This document shows, piece by piece, positions 1 through 9,900 of a stretch of 64,000 bases of DNA. The notes beneath the pieces are model-generated. The model searched no databases and had not been told where the DNA came from. It saw only the letters and a program-made list of their open reading frames with translations. The position numbers were made by a program, and so were the translations under genes. The DNA lies in contig NZ_JACJON010000056.1 in assembly GCF_014695585.1 (NCBI RefSeq), positions 1-64,000 of the forward strand, given 5' to 3'. Within the stretch, counting starts at the first letter, position 1. Every line of letters begins with the position of its first letter. The DNA is from Microcoleus sp. FACHB-831 (lineage in GTDB: Bacteria; Cyanobacteriota; Cyanobacteriia; Cyanobacteriales; FACHB-T130).

Positions 1-93
1 TGGTTTCCGATTAAGAATCGAGTCAGAAAATCCCTTGGAACTATCGAAGATTTCCGTGAACGAGTAGATACAGCCGTTCGCCTAACGTCCTAA
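1..93 (+). mobile_element. C-terminal end of an IS630-family transposase (cut by window edge)
   Basis: The first 30 codons read in frame to a TAA and spell a typical end of an IS630/Tc1-type DDE transposase: the WFPIKNRVRK block, then FRERVDTAVRL. That block normally follows the last catalytic acidic residue. The rest of the gene lies outside the window, so I cannot say whether the copy is intact. Two other IS630 remnants lie near 10.6-11.1 kb and 34.0-34.4 kb. Confidence 0.7.
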
Positions 94-265
94 CCTATAC
101 TTCGGCTGCTATAATTCCTCTTTATGGATAAGTTGGATATGGATAAATGATTTGGTTTGATCAAATCCCAAATTAATGCAACAAAATTGACGATTTTTAG
201 ATGTTTTATTAGAAACTGTAATTTTGATGCGATCGCTAGGTTTTTAGTAATTGATCCTTAATAAT

Positions 266-3200
266 TTAATCTGTACTCTGTTGAGTCAATTCGATAATTT
301 TTTCAAACTGGAAGTTGTTTACTAAATCTGCAAGCGCTGCCGCCAACAAAGCGTTCTCTTGAGGAATCTGTGCAATCAATGCCAACACTATATCATCGCT
401 GCCTAGAGCGGCGGCTTTTTGTATTTGTACCCACCACTGGGGTGGCATTTGAGAAAAGTAACGTTTAAATTCGGCTGATGTCAAACTTACCTGTATGTTG
501 CGGTTTTCCTGTTCTGTATTCAGAATTTTATCTTCGTAGACATAAGCGACTTCTAGATATTTACTCAATTTTTCTAGTAATACTTCCTCTCTGAATGGCT
601 TGCCAACAAAATCATCGCAACCAGCCGACAAAATTAGCTGGCGCTCATCATCAAAGGCGCTGGCGGTAAGGGCAACAATCGTAGTCTTGATATTTTGGAT
701 TGATTTACTTTCTCCTGCTTCAGATGCGATAAATTGCGTCTCTACAAAATGTTCAACTGTTCCTAATCGCTCCTGTTCCCTAGCTTTAATATATTTAGTA
801 GCTTCATACCCATCCATTACTGGCATTCGCATATCCATCAATATCAGGTGTGGCTTCCAACTTTCCCACATAGCGATCGCTTCTCTACCATTTTCGGCTT
901 CTCGCACGAGAAAGCCAATTGATGTTAATAGCGTAACCAGCACTAGACGGCTCTCAAAGCGATCGTCAACCACTAAGATGCGATATTCTTCTTCCGTTTG
1001 GTTGGGTGCTAAACCAATCACCTTGCGTTTCGCTACTGGTGCCTCAATGTCAATCGCCTGAGTAAGTTTTGTCTGAATATCAAAGGTAAATTTGCTGCCC
1101 TCACCTACAACGCTGCTAACACTGATATTTCCCCCCATAAGCTGCACGAATTTGCCGCTAATGGGTAAACCTAATCCTGTTCCCTGCTGGGATTTGCGTC
1201 CTGTTTCTGTTTGACCAAATGGTTCAAATACGAGGTTTATTTCTTCAGGAGAAATCCCGAAACCTGTATCTTCTACTTCAAAGGTAATTAGCACGCCGAC
1301 ATCATCATTTTCTTTCCCAGTTCCCACTCCCACGCGAAGCGTAACCCCACCTTCAGCAGTAAACTTAATTGCATTCGAGAGCAGGTTAATTAAACAAGAT
1401 CGCAACTTACCTTCATCGGTTGTCACAAATTTAGAAACATCTGGGGCAATTTCAAAAATTAGCTGTAAACCTTTCGATTCCGCTCTTAATCGGAACATAT
1501 TTTCCAAGTTGTCGAGCAGACGAATTAAATCAAATGAATTTTCATTTAACTCAATTCTGCCTGCTTCGATTTTGGACATTTCCAACACGTCGTTGATCAG
1601 ATCGAGCAGATGTTCGCCAGCACGATTAATGATTGTCAGGTGTTGCTGATGCTTGGTAGATAGAGATGAGTCGTGGCTCATCACTTGGGTAAAGCCGAGG
1701 ATAGCGTTGAGCGGAGTTCGCAGTTCGTGACTCATGGAAGCGAGAAATTCACTTTTAGCGCGATTGGCTGCATCTGCCGCTATTACAGCTTCTTGGAGTG
1801 CTTGTGACTGTCTTTGAGTCTCTTTAAGTAATTGTGCCTGCTGCAAAGCGACTCCGAGTTGATTGCCAATTTGCATCACAACATTAATTTCTGCTTTTTT
1901 CCATTGGCGGGGGCCAGAATTTTGATAAGTCGCCAGCAATCCCCAAAGTTTACTGCCACAGAATATCGGAACTGTTATGTAGGCTCTAGCTTGAAACTCC
2001 TCTAAGAGGTTAATGTAACAGGGGGAAAACCCAGCCTGGTAGATGTCTTCAACAACAAGGTGCGATGCGCCTCGACGGTATGCTCCACCTTGAGTTTCTT
2101 GCAGATAAGTATCCACTACTGCCTTATTTGTCTCTTTTGGCGGTAGTGTTGGTGCGTCTGGAGTCATACCAGTTCGCACAAATCCTCCAGACGTAATCGA
2201 TGCGCTATGGCTATCTTCAATAGAGGCACAAGAGTCATTACTGCTCAAGGTTTTTACAGAGCAACGAGAGTCTTCTAGGGTATTTTTTAGGAAAGCTGAG
2301 TCGTTGTGTTGTTGGCGCAGCAGAGGAATCCACTTATCTGCGACGGACTCGGCGACGAACTCTCCACTCCAGTCAGGATTAAACCGATAGACGGCGATGC
2401 GATCGCAGTTGATTACTTGTCGTAATTCTTGGGTGGCGGCGGTGAATATTGTTTCAAGATCCAAAGTCTGGCGCATTTGTTGAATGACTCTGGCGATCGC
2501 TTTCTCCCTCTCTGCCATGTGTCGGAGGGTTTCTTCTACCTGTTTGCGTTCGGTGATGTCTCGTCCTTCTGGAACCAACAACACTACTTTATTGCATGAG
2601 TCAAAGACTGGCTTAATGGAAAAGTCAATTGTGGCTACAGTATCTCCCGCACCTTGGATATCTACTTCATAACGCACAATCTCGCCCGAAGCTGCATAAG
2701 CGATCGCTTCTTTCAATTGCTCCTGTTTTGGCGAGAGGTTAAGCTTTTTATTTCTAGTAGCGCCTTTTATCTGTACTGCACTTTGGTTTGCTTCGCTTGC
2801 TGCTTGTTGCTTGTGTAAGGTTCCCTGGTTCTGGCTGGGAATGCTTTTGCCTGGTTCAGTCCACCATTTGGTTTCCCAAAACGGACGCCCTACGATCTCA
2901 CATAGCTCGCTTTTAGCGAAGTCGAGGGCAGTTTGGTTGGCATCAAGCAAGATGCCGTCGGGTTGCAATACTGCTGTGAATTGGAAACTTGAGTTAAAAA
3001 TAGCGCGGAAGCGTGTCTCACTCTCGCGCAGTGCTGTCTCAGCTATTTTTCGTTCGCTGATATCTGCGATCGCGCTGATGGTAGATTGCGGAATTCCAGC
3101 TAGATCCCGCACCAGCGACACGGTTAGATTCACCCACACAGCAGAACCATCTTTGCGAATGTAGCGCTTTTCTATAGAGTAACTGGGAATTTCACCCGCC

Positions 3201-5203
3201 AGCATTTGGGTGATATATTCCCGATCTAGGTCGCGATCGCCTGGGTGCGTTAGTTCGTGAAAGTTAATGTCAAGCAGTTCTTCTTGGGTGTAGCCGAGAA
3301 TGTCGCACCACTGTTGGTTAATCCGGCGAGACATACTCTTTAAATCTACATAGTTGATGCCTACAGCAGCGTACTCAAAGATAGCGCGGCATCGTTGTTC
3401 GCTTTCGCGCAGCGCTGCCTCACTGCGTTTGCGCTCGCTAATATCCCTAACAATACTGAGTACTTCGTTGTCTCCAGCCGGGGCAATTCTAGCCTCAAAA
3501 TCCGATAAAACCCCGTGAAGCGGCGTTAGCTGGTACTCAAAAACTTGCATCTGCTTGGTCGCGAGCGCGAGTTTTATATGATGGTCGAATAAATTAGCTA
3601 CATTCGGCGGCAACACTTCCGTCGGTTTTTTTCCTAAGAACACGCTGGGCGGCACAGCCAAGTTGGTAAACTTTGGGGCATTGTAGTCTAGATAAGTGCC
3701 ATCGGCACTCATGCAAAACAACATATCCGGGATAGCTTCGACAATAGCTCGATTTCTAGCCTGGGTTGCTTGCAGTGCGGCTTCGGCTCGTCTGCGTTGT
3801 GTAGCCGCCGCCACGGCATCGCTAATATCAAAAATTACTCCATCGAGCCAAAGCAGTTCCCCTGTTGCATCAAAAATGCCCTGCCCTTTTTCGGAAACCC
3901 AAGAGATGCTACCATCCGCTTTAATGAGGCGGTACTCGATGAGGAAAGGTTGTTGGTTTCTCACACCATCCCTAACAACCATCTCAACCTTATCTTTATC
4001 TTCGGGATGGATGATACTGGCAAAAGTTCGCACTTGATTGTTAATAAAATCGCTAGGCGGATGACCAGAAATATCTAGAATGGCATCGCTGATAAACCGC
4101 ATCGTCCAGTCGGAATCATTGAGGCATCGATAAACAGCACCAGGAATGTTGGAGACTAAGGTTCTAAACCGTTCCTCTCGTTCTCGGAGTGCTTCCTCTG
4201 CCTGTTTGCGATCGCGTGCTTCAATCGCCAAAGAAACTAAATCGGCAAGCGACCGACCAAAATTCTGGTCTTCTGGCGTCCATTTACGAACCCCTCCGAC
4301 GTGTTCTAAGCATATAACTCCCGCTGTTTGTCCCTTTAGTCTTATAGGTATATCCAGCATGGATGCAATGCTTAAAGGGGTCAAATAAAACTCGGAAAAT
4401 TCTTTAGTTTTAGGATCGGTATGGGCATCCTCTATTGCGAGCGGTTCATCTTGCTGCAACGCTTGAAAATATGCAGGATAGTCTGCCGCTAGTAGTTCAA
4501 ATCCTTCACTATGTTGATTGCAATTCTGCTCAAATAGATCGACGCACTGGATCTTAGTACCTGTTTCGTCAAAAAGCCATACACTAGAGCGTGCAACTTC
4601 AATATTATTTGTACTTGCTTCTGTAATTTCTTTTAAAGCTGCTTTTAAATCTCCCTGATTTACCGCCCGACTTTTAGCTAATTTTGTCAATACTATATTA
4701 TGATTGCGTAGCTTGATAGCACTTTCGCGCAGGGCTTCTTCAGCTTGTATACGTTCGCCAATTTCCTGTTCGAGCCATGCTGTTTGTTCTCGCAGTTGCT
4801 TTTGCTGACGCACTATAGTCAATTGATTTTCTACACGGGCGATGACCTCTTCAGCTTGAATTGGTTTAGTGATGTAGTCTACTCCACCGACACTAAAAGC
4901 TTTCACTTTATCTAATACATCATTGAGAGCGCTCACGAAAATCACCGGAATTTCGCGCAGCGATGAGGAGGCTTTTAGCTGTTGACAAACTTCATAGCCA
5001 TCCATATCTGCCATCATAATGTCGAGCAAAATTAACTCTGGCGGATCGGAATGCACTACCGTCAATGCCAGCTCACCGTTAATTACTCGACGAACTTCAT
5101 AACCATATTCCGTGAGAATACTTGATAAAAGTTGCAAGCTCTCGGGAACATCATCAACTATTAAAATATCTCCTTTATTTGCCCTTATGCGATCGCTAAA
5201 CAT
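266..5203 (-). CDS. Hybrid sensor histidine kinase (REC-GAF-PASx4-GAF-HisKA-HATPase-REC)
   Basis: A 1645-aa soluble hybrid kinase with no membrane segment. Domains in order: receiver 12-128 (DD at 17-18, acceptor D61), short coiled coil, GAF about 175-335, four PAS/PAC repeats about 345-890, a second GAF about 900-1125, HisKA with the [11 protein letters not shown]-box (H1159), HATPase (DTGFGI and GTGLGL boxes), a complete C-terminal receiver (acceptor D1457, KP lysine present) and an 80-residue tail. The second GAF resembles cyanobacteriochrome GAFs (FNPDWSGEF; C1062 in SPCYINLL), but His after the Cys is Tyr and there is no DXCF motif. It also holds an unusual Ser/Thr-rich insert of about 45 residues, so bilin binding is uncertain. 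The start overlaps the upstream kinase-tail remnant by 8 bp. Input signal and partner are unknown. Confidence 0.93.
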   Translation of the reverse strand: MFSDRIRANKGDILIVDDVPESLQLLSSILTEYGYEVRRVINGELALTVVHSDPPELILLDIMMADMDGYEVCQQLKASSSLREIPVIFVSALNDVLDKVKAFSVGGVDYITKPIQAEEVIARVENQLTIVRQQKQLREQTAWLEQEIGERIQAEEALRESAIKLRNHNIVLTKLAKSRAVNQGDLKAALKEITEASTNNIEVARSSVWLFDETGTKIQCVDLFEQNCNQHSEGFELLAADYPAYFQALQQDEPLAIEDAHTDPKTKEFSEFYLTPLSIASMLDIPIRLKGQTAGVICLEHVGGVRKWTPEDQNFGRSLADLVSLAIEARDRKQAEEALREREERFRTLVSNIPGAVYRCLNDSDWTMRFISDAILDISGHPPSDFINNQVRTFASIIHPEDKDKVEMVVRDGVRNQQPFLIEYRLIKADGSISWVSEKGQGIFDATGELLWLDGVIFDISDAVAAATQRRRAEAALQATQARNRAIVEAIPDMLFCMSADGTYLDYNAPKFTNLAVPPSVFLGKKPTEVLPPNVANLFDHHIKLALATKQMQVFEYQLTPLHGVLSDFEARIAPAGDNEVLSIVRDISERKRSEAALRESEQRCRAIFEYAAVGINYVDLKSMSRRINQQWCDILGYTQEELLDINFHELTHPGDRDLDREYITQMLAGEIPSYSIEKRYIRKDGSAVWVNLTVSLVRDLAGIPQSTISAIADISERKIAETALRESETRFRAIFNSSFQFTAVLQPDGILLDANQTALDFAKSELCEIVGRPFWETKWWTEPGKSIPSQNQGTLHKQQAASEANQSAVQIKGATRNKKLNLSPKQEQLKEAIAYAASGEIVRYEVDIQGAGDTVATIDFSIKPVFDSCNKVVLLVPEGRDITERKQVEETLRHMAEREKAIARVIQQMRQTLDLETIFTAATQELRQVINCDRIAVYRFNPDWSGEFVAESVADKWIPLLRQQHNDSAFLKNTLEDSRCSVKTLSSNDSCASIEDSHSASITSGGFVRTGMTPDAPTLPPKETNKAVVDTYLQETQGGAYRRGASHLVVEDIYQAGFSPCYINLLEEFQARAYITVPIFCGSKLWGLLATYQNSGPRQWKKAEINVVMQIGNQLGVALQQAQLLKETQRQSQALQEAVIAADAANRAKSEFLASMSHELRTPLNAILGFTQVMSHDSSLSTKHQQHLTIINRAGEHLLDLINDVLEMSKIEAGRIELNENSFDLIRLLDNLENMFRLRAESKGLQLIFEIAPDVSKFVTTDEGKLRSCLINLLSNAIKFTAEGGVTLRVGVGTGKENDDVGVLITFEVEDTGFGISPEEINLVFEPFGQTETGRKSQQGTGLGLPISGKFVQLMGGNISVSSVVGEGSKFTFDIQTKLTQAIDIEAPVAKRKVIGLAPNQTEEEYRILVVDDRFESRLVLVTLLTSIGFLVREAENGREAIAMWESWKPHLILMDMRMPVMDGYEATKYIKAREQERLGTVEHFVETQFIASEAGESKSIQNIKTTIVALTASAFDDERQLILSAGCDDFVGKPFREEVLLEKLSKYLEVAYVYEDKILNTEQENRNIQVSLTSAEFKRYFSQMPPQWWVQIQKAAALGSDDIVLALIAQIPQENALLAAALADLVNNFQFEKIIELTQQSTD

Positions 5204-5510
5204 GGCTTGTTAAATCAATTATTTGATCCAGACGTAAATTTTTGACTTTTTTAGCTAGTGACTCAGCTAGCGCAACCTTTCCTGGTTGTATTTCTTCTAG
5301 CAACTCCCAAATCTCTTTTTCTCTAGCCGAAAGTGCCACTACGTTCATTTTCGCTACCCCTTCAGCAGGCATCTGGGCCACAGCTTCCTTTAAATTAAAA
5401 ACGCTATCTGCTAAATTATGAACATCATATTTTGTTTAATCCATTTTCATTGTAGTCGATTCATCATTTAGGAGAGGTTGCTCGTCGTATATATAGCCTA
5501 ATCCCAAATA
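5196..5510 (-). pseudogene. Decayed C-terminal tail of a second hybrid histidine kinase
   Basis: Translating the minus strand gives EYLGLGYIYDEQPLLNDE, a TAA at 5436-5438, then a frame open to 5196 that ends LRLDQIIDLTSHV. This matches, position by position, the post-receiver tail of the neighbouring kinase (VAYVYEDK ... FQFEKIIELTQQ) and of the kinase at 11.7 kb (VRYIYEEP ... FLFERVIDLIKQ). It is therefore the 3' end of a lost paralogous kinase that lay directly upstream. A 61-codon reading frame (GTG at 5381, with AAGGAAG just before it) survives and overlaps the next kinase start. It could still be translated and couple initiation, but I regard it as a relic. Recognisable homology stops near 5510. 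Confidence 0.75.
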
Positions 5511-5885
5511 TTCGGTTTTGCACAGCTATCGTAGGATTTTAGAAGGAATAAGGACGTTTTATGTTTTAAGTAGTAAACCACCAGGCAAACGGAAAGCTTT
5601 AATATTTATATTAATTTTGCCTAACATAATTTCTTCCTATGAAAGCGAGCTAAATAATGTATCAACGAGTATTTTATCCGTCTATACGAGTCCTATAAAG
5701 CTTGTTGACTAAGTGGCCACCATCATCAATAAATTGGAGATAAACCACATAACCATCACTAACATAAAAAAACTGTCTTAATCGAATTTTCTACCATAAA
5801 AGCTCAATGGTTTTAAAAAAAGTCTCCAAATTACCCTAAATCCATTCCCTTCAGTATAAAGATGTAGGCGATGTTGTTTGACATC
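5511..5885. other. AT-rich spacer without a recognisable gene
   Basis: This stretch has short open frames on both strands (for example 5518-5712 on plus), but none has a plausible ribosome binding site, composition or recognisable domain. It lies between two pseudogenes and probably contains decayed coding DNA that I cannot identify. Confidence 0.5.
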
Positions 5886-6280
5886 TTATGAATAAACCCG
5901 AAAAGAATAAACATCAATAATTACTCCAACGATTGGAGGTACTCGAACAGAAGAGATTTCGCTCGGCACATTGAGACAACTATCAATACGCAGCCTGATA
6001 CGTTGCTCCCTATCTCGCTACCAATATTCAGGATTATAAATTAGATAATATAAAAGTCCCAAGTTGGCATAAATTCCCATCTTCGTATCATATTCTCCTC
6101 CCGGTGTTCGCGATGCCACCTCTAGGGCAAAAATCGGAACAATCCCATTTTATTCCCAAACTACATAGCTTTTTCCCTGGCTTCCTTGTCGGTGACGTTC
6201 AACTCCCAAACTCAAAAAGCCATCGGGAACTACAGGAACCAAAGGACTAACTCCTGTGGTATGGTAAATCCCCTCCAACT
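5886..6280 (-). pseudogene. Uma2-family (DUF820) PD-(D/E)XK nuclease pseudogene
   Basis: The minus strand reads GVSPLVPVVPDGFLSLGVER, then YVVWE, stop, NGIVPIFALEVASRTPGGEYDTKM and YANLGLLYYLIYNPEYW, stop, RDREQRIRLRI, and ends at a TAA (5886-5888). The PDGFLSLG and FALEV/YDTKM blocks are the usual catalytic-core signature of cyanobacterial Uma2 proteins. Two in-frame stops (TAA at 6150-6152, TAG at 6018-6020) interrupt an otherwise continuous frame, and homology breaks off near 6280, where a structured element begins. Uma2 genes are often multicopy and decayed in cyanobacteria. The function of the family is not settled. Confidence 0.8.
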
Positions 6281-6291
6281 ACGGGACGGGA

Positions 6292-6668
6292 GTGCGCGCA
6301 AGTCACACTACACACTAAAGGGCAATTCGGTGGAAATAACGCCTAGCTCAACAGTCGTCACCGCCTGCTCCCAGCAGAGCGGACGTGATGATTGAAAGCG
6401 CTGAGGTTTTTACACTTGTGAAGGTGAGAACCATCCCTCTGAAGCGTCTGAGGGATGGACGATTCACTTTATTCAAGGGGAGAGGCATTAGTGGATGGTG
6501 GCACAGACAGCGAGAAAAGATTTGCGCCTGTTTGAGCAAGGGACGCAAAGAGCCTTTGAGCGGACAAAACCAGCGCAGTTCATCCCCTTGGAAACGTGCC
6601 AGCGTCTATCTCAAACGGGAAGAAGTGCATCCTGGGTATCCTACTTAAAAATTCTGTATAACTACTGA
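6292..6668 (+). other. Structured RNA-like segment with a 57-codon ORF (possible group II intron remnant)
   Basis: The segment starts with GTGCGC, which fits the GUGYG 5' consensus of group II introns, exactly where the Uma2 pseudogene homology ends. It holds a compound hairpin (CTGCT-CCC-AGCAG nested in CACCGC/GCGGACGTG, about 6356-6387) and a perfect 9-bp hairpin (CCATCCCTC/GAGGGATGG, about 6432-6459). An ORF from ATG 6495 to TGA 6666-6668 encodes 57 residues beginning MVAQTARKDLRLFEQ, which I do not recognise. No reverse transcriptase and no clear domain V are visible. A truncated intron, or a 5' transposon leader, is an inference only. Confidence 0.3.
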
Positions 6669-6920
6669 ATTTAATAAATTATTCACTTCTCATTTACGGC
6701 TTCTTAATATGAGGTCTCTATAGTTCTTATTACTTGGTTTTAAAATCTAAAGTTGTAGCCCTTATAACAGTTACTCCTTAAGGTTTGGTCGGCGATTATC
6801 GCCTCTAGGAAAATTGCGACAGCTTTTGCTGAACTTCATCGGGCAACGAAAGGATGCTGCAATTTTTCTATACTTCCGTGTCATACATATCTCTATTTGC
6901 CGTAATCTGAGAATTCACTC

Positions 6921-9900
6921 ATGCCAGCGATTAATCTGAGTAGCACTTCAAGCAGCCCCTATTTTCAAGAATTTAATACATTAGCGAATATTGGTACCAC
7001 CAATTCTTGGGCTGACGACTCTACAATTTCTGGTTGGTACTCCAACAGAACGACCTACCGAGCCAGTAGTGGAACAGATAACAGTGGCGCACTTTACAGC
7101 TTTGGTAGTTCCTCATCCACCGATCGAGCGTTAGGATCAGTTGCCTCTGGAGGCACAAATACTATCTATTATGGGGCGAGCTTCGTCAACGACACTGCTA
7201 GTACTCTCTCCTCTCTTGATATCAGCTACAATGGCGAACAATGGCGGAACGGCGGCAGTACCTCAACAACTCCTTCTGTTCCTCAGAAGCTAGATTTTGC
7301 CTACCAAGTGGGTGCAACGAGCCTAACATCAGGAACCTGGACTGAGTTTGATGCCCTAGACTTTACAAGTCCGATCGCAACCGCAACGGCAGGTGCGCTA
7401 GATGGCAATGCGGCTGCAAACCGCACAGCTTTATCAGCGACCTTAAGCGGGCTAAACCTTGCTCCCGGTCAGCAAGTTTGGCTGCGCTGGCAAGATGTCA
7501 ACGATGCAGGAAACGATCACGGGTTAGCGATCGACGATCTTTCAGTCAGTACTGGGATTACCCCTGTTCCGGGTTCACCAATTCTCACGATTGAGGCGAT
7601 TGACCCCACTGCTAGAGAAGTCAGCTCTGGTGGCTCAATGGAAACAGGAACGTTTAGATTGACACGATCGAGCGGTTTCAACGAGGCACTGACAGTAAAT
7701 TACACGGTTGCAACTGGGGTCGGTCAAGCAACGAATGGAACTGATTACACACCTGCTTTAACTGGGACTGTTAGCTTCTCAGTAGATCGGGCAACTGTGG
7801 ATATTGCGATCGCCCCCGTCGATGACAGTGAAATTGAAGGCAGCGAGACAGTCACCCTCACCTTAGTTGACGGAAATAATTACGACCTGGGTAGCTCTAC
7901 TACCGCAGCGATCGTCGTTGAAGACAACGATGTTGCAATCACCCGAATTCGAGACATTCAGGGCACAAGTCACCTCTCACCTCTGGTGGGTCAGACTGTG
8001 ACAACAACGGGAATTGTAACAGCAAAACGTTCTAATGGCTTTTACATCCAGGATGCAGCGCCGGATGCTAACAATGCAACGTCTGAAGGGATTTTTGTTT
8101 TCACCTCATCAGCGCCGACGGTAGCCGTTGGCGATGATGTGCAAGTGGGTGGAACCGTTGCAGAGTTTCGTTCCGGTGGCGCTAACAGCACCAACCTTAC
8201 CGTTACCCAACTGACCAGCCCATTGATTAGCCGTCTCTCTAGCGGTAATGCATTGCCCACTGCAACTATTCTAGGCACTGGTGGACGGGCGATTCCCAAC
8301 ACTGTGATTGAAGATGATGCTAGTGGAAGTGTTGAAACAACTGGGACGTTTGACCCTGCTAATGATGGCATTGACTTCTATGAAAGTCTCGAAGGAATGC
8401 TGGTGCAGGTCAACAATGCAACTGCTGTCAGCCCCACAAGCGATTTTGGCGAGATTTGGGTACTAGCCGACAACGGCGCAGGGGCAACGGGTGTGAACAG
8501 CCGGGGTGGTATCACCATCAGTCAGGGTGATTTTAATCCAGAGCGCATTCAGATTGACGATACATTGATTAGTGCTGAACCAACAGTGAATGTTGGCGAC
8601 AAGCTCGGCACCGTAGTCGGCGTAATTGACTACAGCTTTGGCAACTTTGAACTGCTGAACACTACGCCGTTGACAGCCACGGCTGGTGGATTGCAGAGGG
8701 AAGTCACGGATTTGGTGGGCAATAGCGACCAACTCACCGTTGCTACCTTTAACGTTGAAAATCTTGACCCCAGCGATGGCGCAACTAAGTTTAATGCGCT
8801 TGCTGCCGCGATCGTCAACAACCTTAAATCTCCTGACATCATCACTGTTGAAGAAATTCAGGACAATAACGGTGCTGTCAACGATTCAATCGTGGATGCC
8901 AGCGTCACGTTCCAAACGTTAATTAATGCGATCGCCGCGCAGGGAGGTCCGACCTACGAGTTCCGTCAAATTAACCCAGTAGACGATCGCGATGGCGGTG
9001 AACCGGGCGGTAATATTCGCGTTGGCTTCCTGTTCAATTCATCTCGCGTTAGCTTTGTCGATCGTCCCGGTGGTACCTCAACCTCTGACACAACAGTAGT
9101 CAACGCGAGCGGTACTCCTGAATTGTCTGCTAGCCCCGGTCGGATCGATCCGACAAATTCTGCTTTCAACAGCAGCCGCAAGCCACTCGTAGGTGAGTTT
9201 GTCTTCAACGGTCAGACGGTGTTTGTGATCGGGAATCACTTCAACTCCAAGGGTGGCGATCAGCCACTATTCGGCGTGTCTCAGCCACCGCTCCTAAGCA
9301 GCGAAGTCCAGCGCGAACAACAAGCTACTATTGTCCGCGACTTTGTTCAGAATTTGTTGGCTGTGAATCCGAATGCGAATGTGGTTGTGGCGGGTGACTT
9401 GAACGATTTTCAGTTTTCCGATCCGGTTAACATTCTTGAAGGGGCGGGATTGACGACGTTGATCGAGAAACTGCCTTATGAGGAACAGTACACGTACAAC
9501 TTTGAGGGCAATGCTCAGGCACTTGACCACATCATGGTTAGTGATAACCTAGTGAGTCAATTCGCAGGGTTTGATGTGGTTCACATCAATTCTGAGTTCG
9601 CTGACCAAATCAGTGACCATGACCCCAGCATTGCCCGCTTCAACCTTCCTTTACCGACTATCAGCATTACTGCGAGTGGCAATCCAGCGGAAGCAGAAAG
9701 TATCCCTGGCACATTCACGCTCAGTCGTGGAACTAGCACGAGTGGCGATCTGGTGGTCAACTTCGCCGTCAACGGTTCTGCGAGCTTTGGAAGTGACTAC
9801 AGCATAACCGGAGCAGACTTCACCAATGGTACAGCGACAATTCTTAACGGGCAGAGTAGTGTCACTGTCACCCTACTTCCGATCGATGATGCCATTGCAG

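Noticed and set aside
5518-5712. 64-codon plus-strand frame in the spacer beside the kinase relic
   Set aside because: It overlaps the relic's antisense region, has no ribosome binding site or recognisable sequence, and its composition is that of AT-rich spacer.
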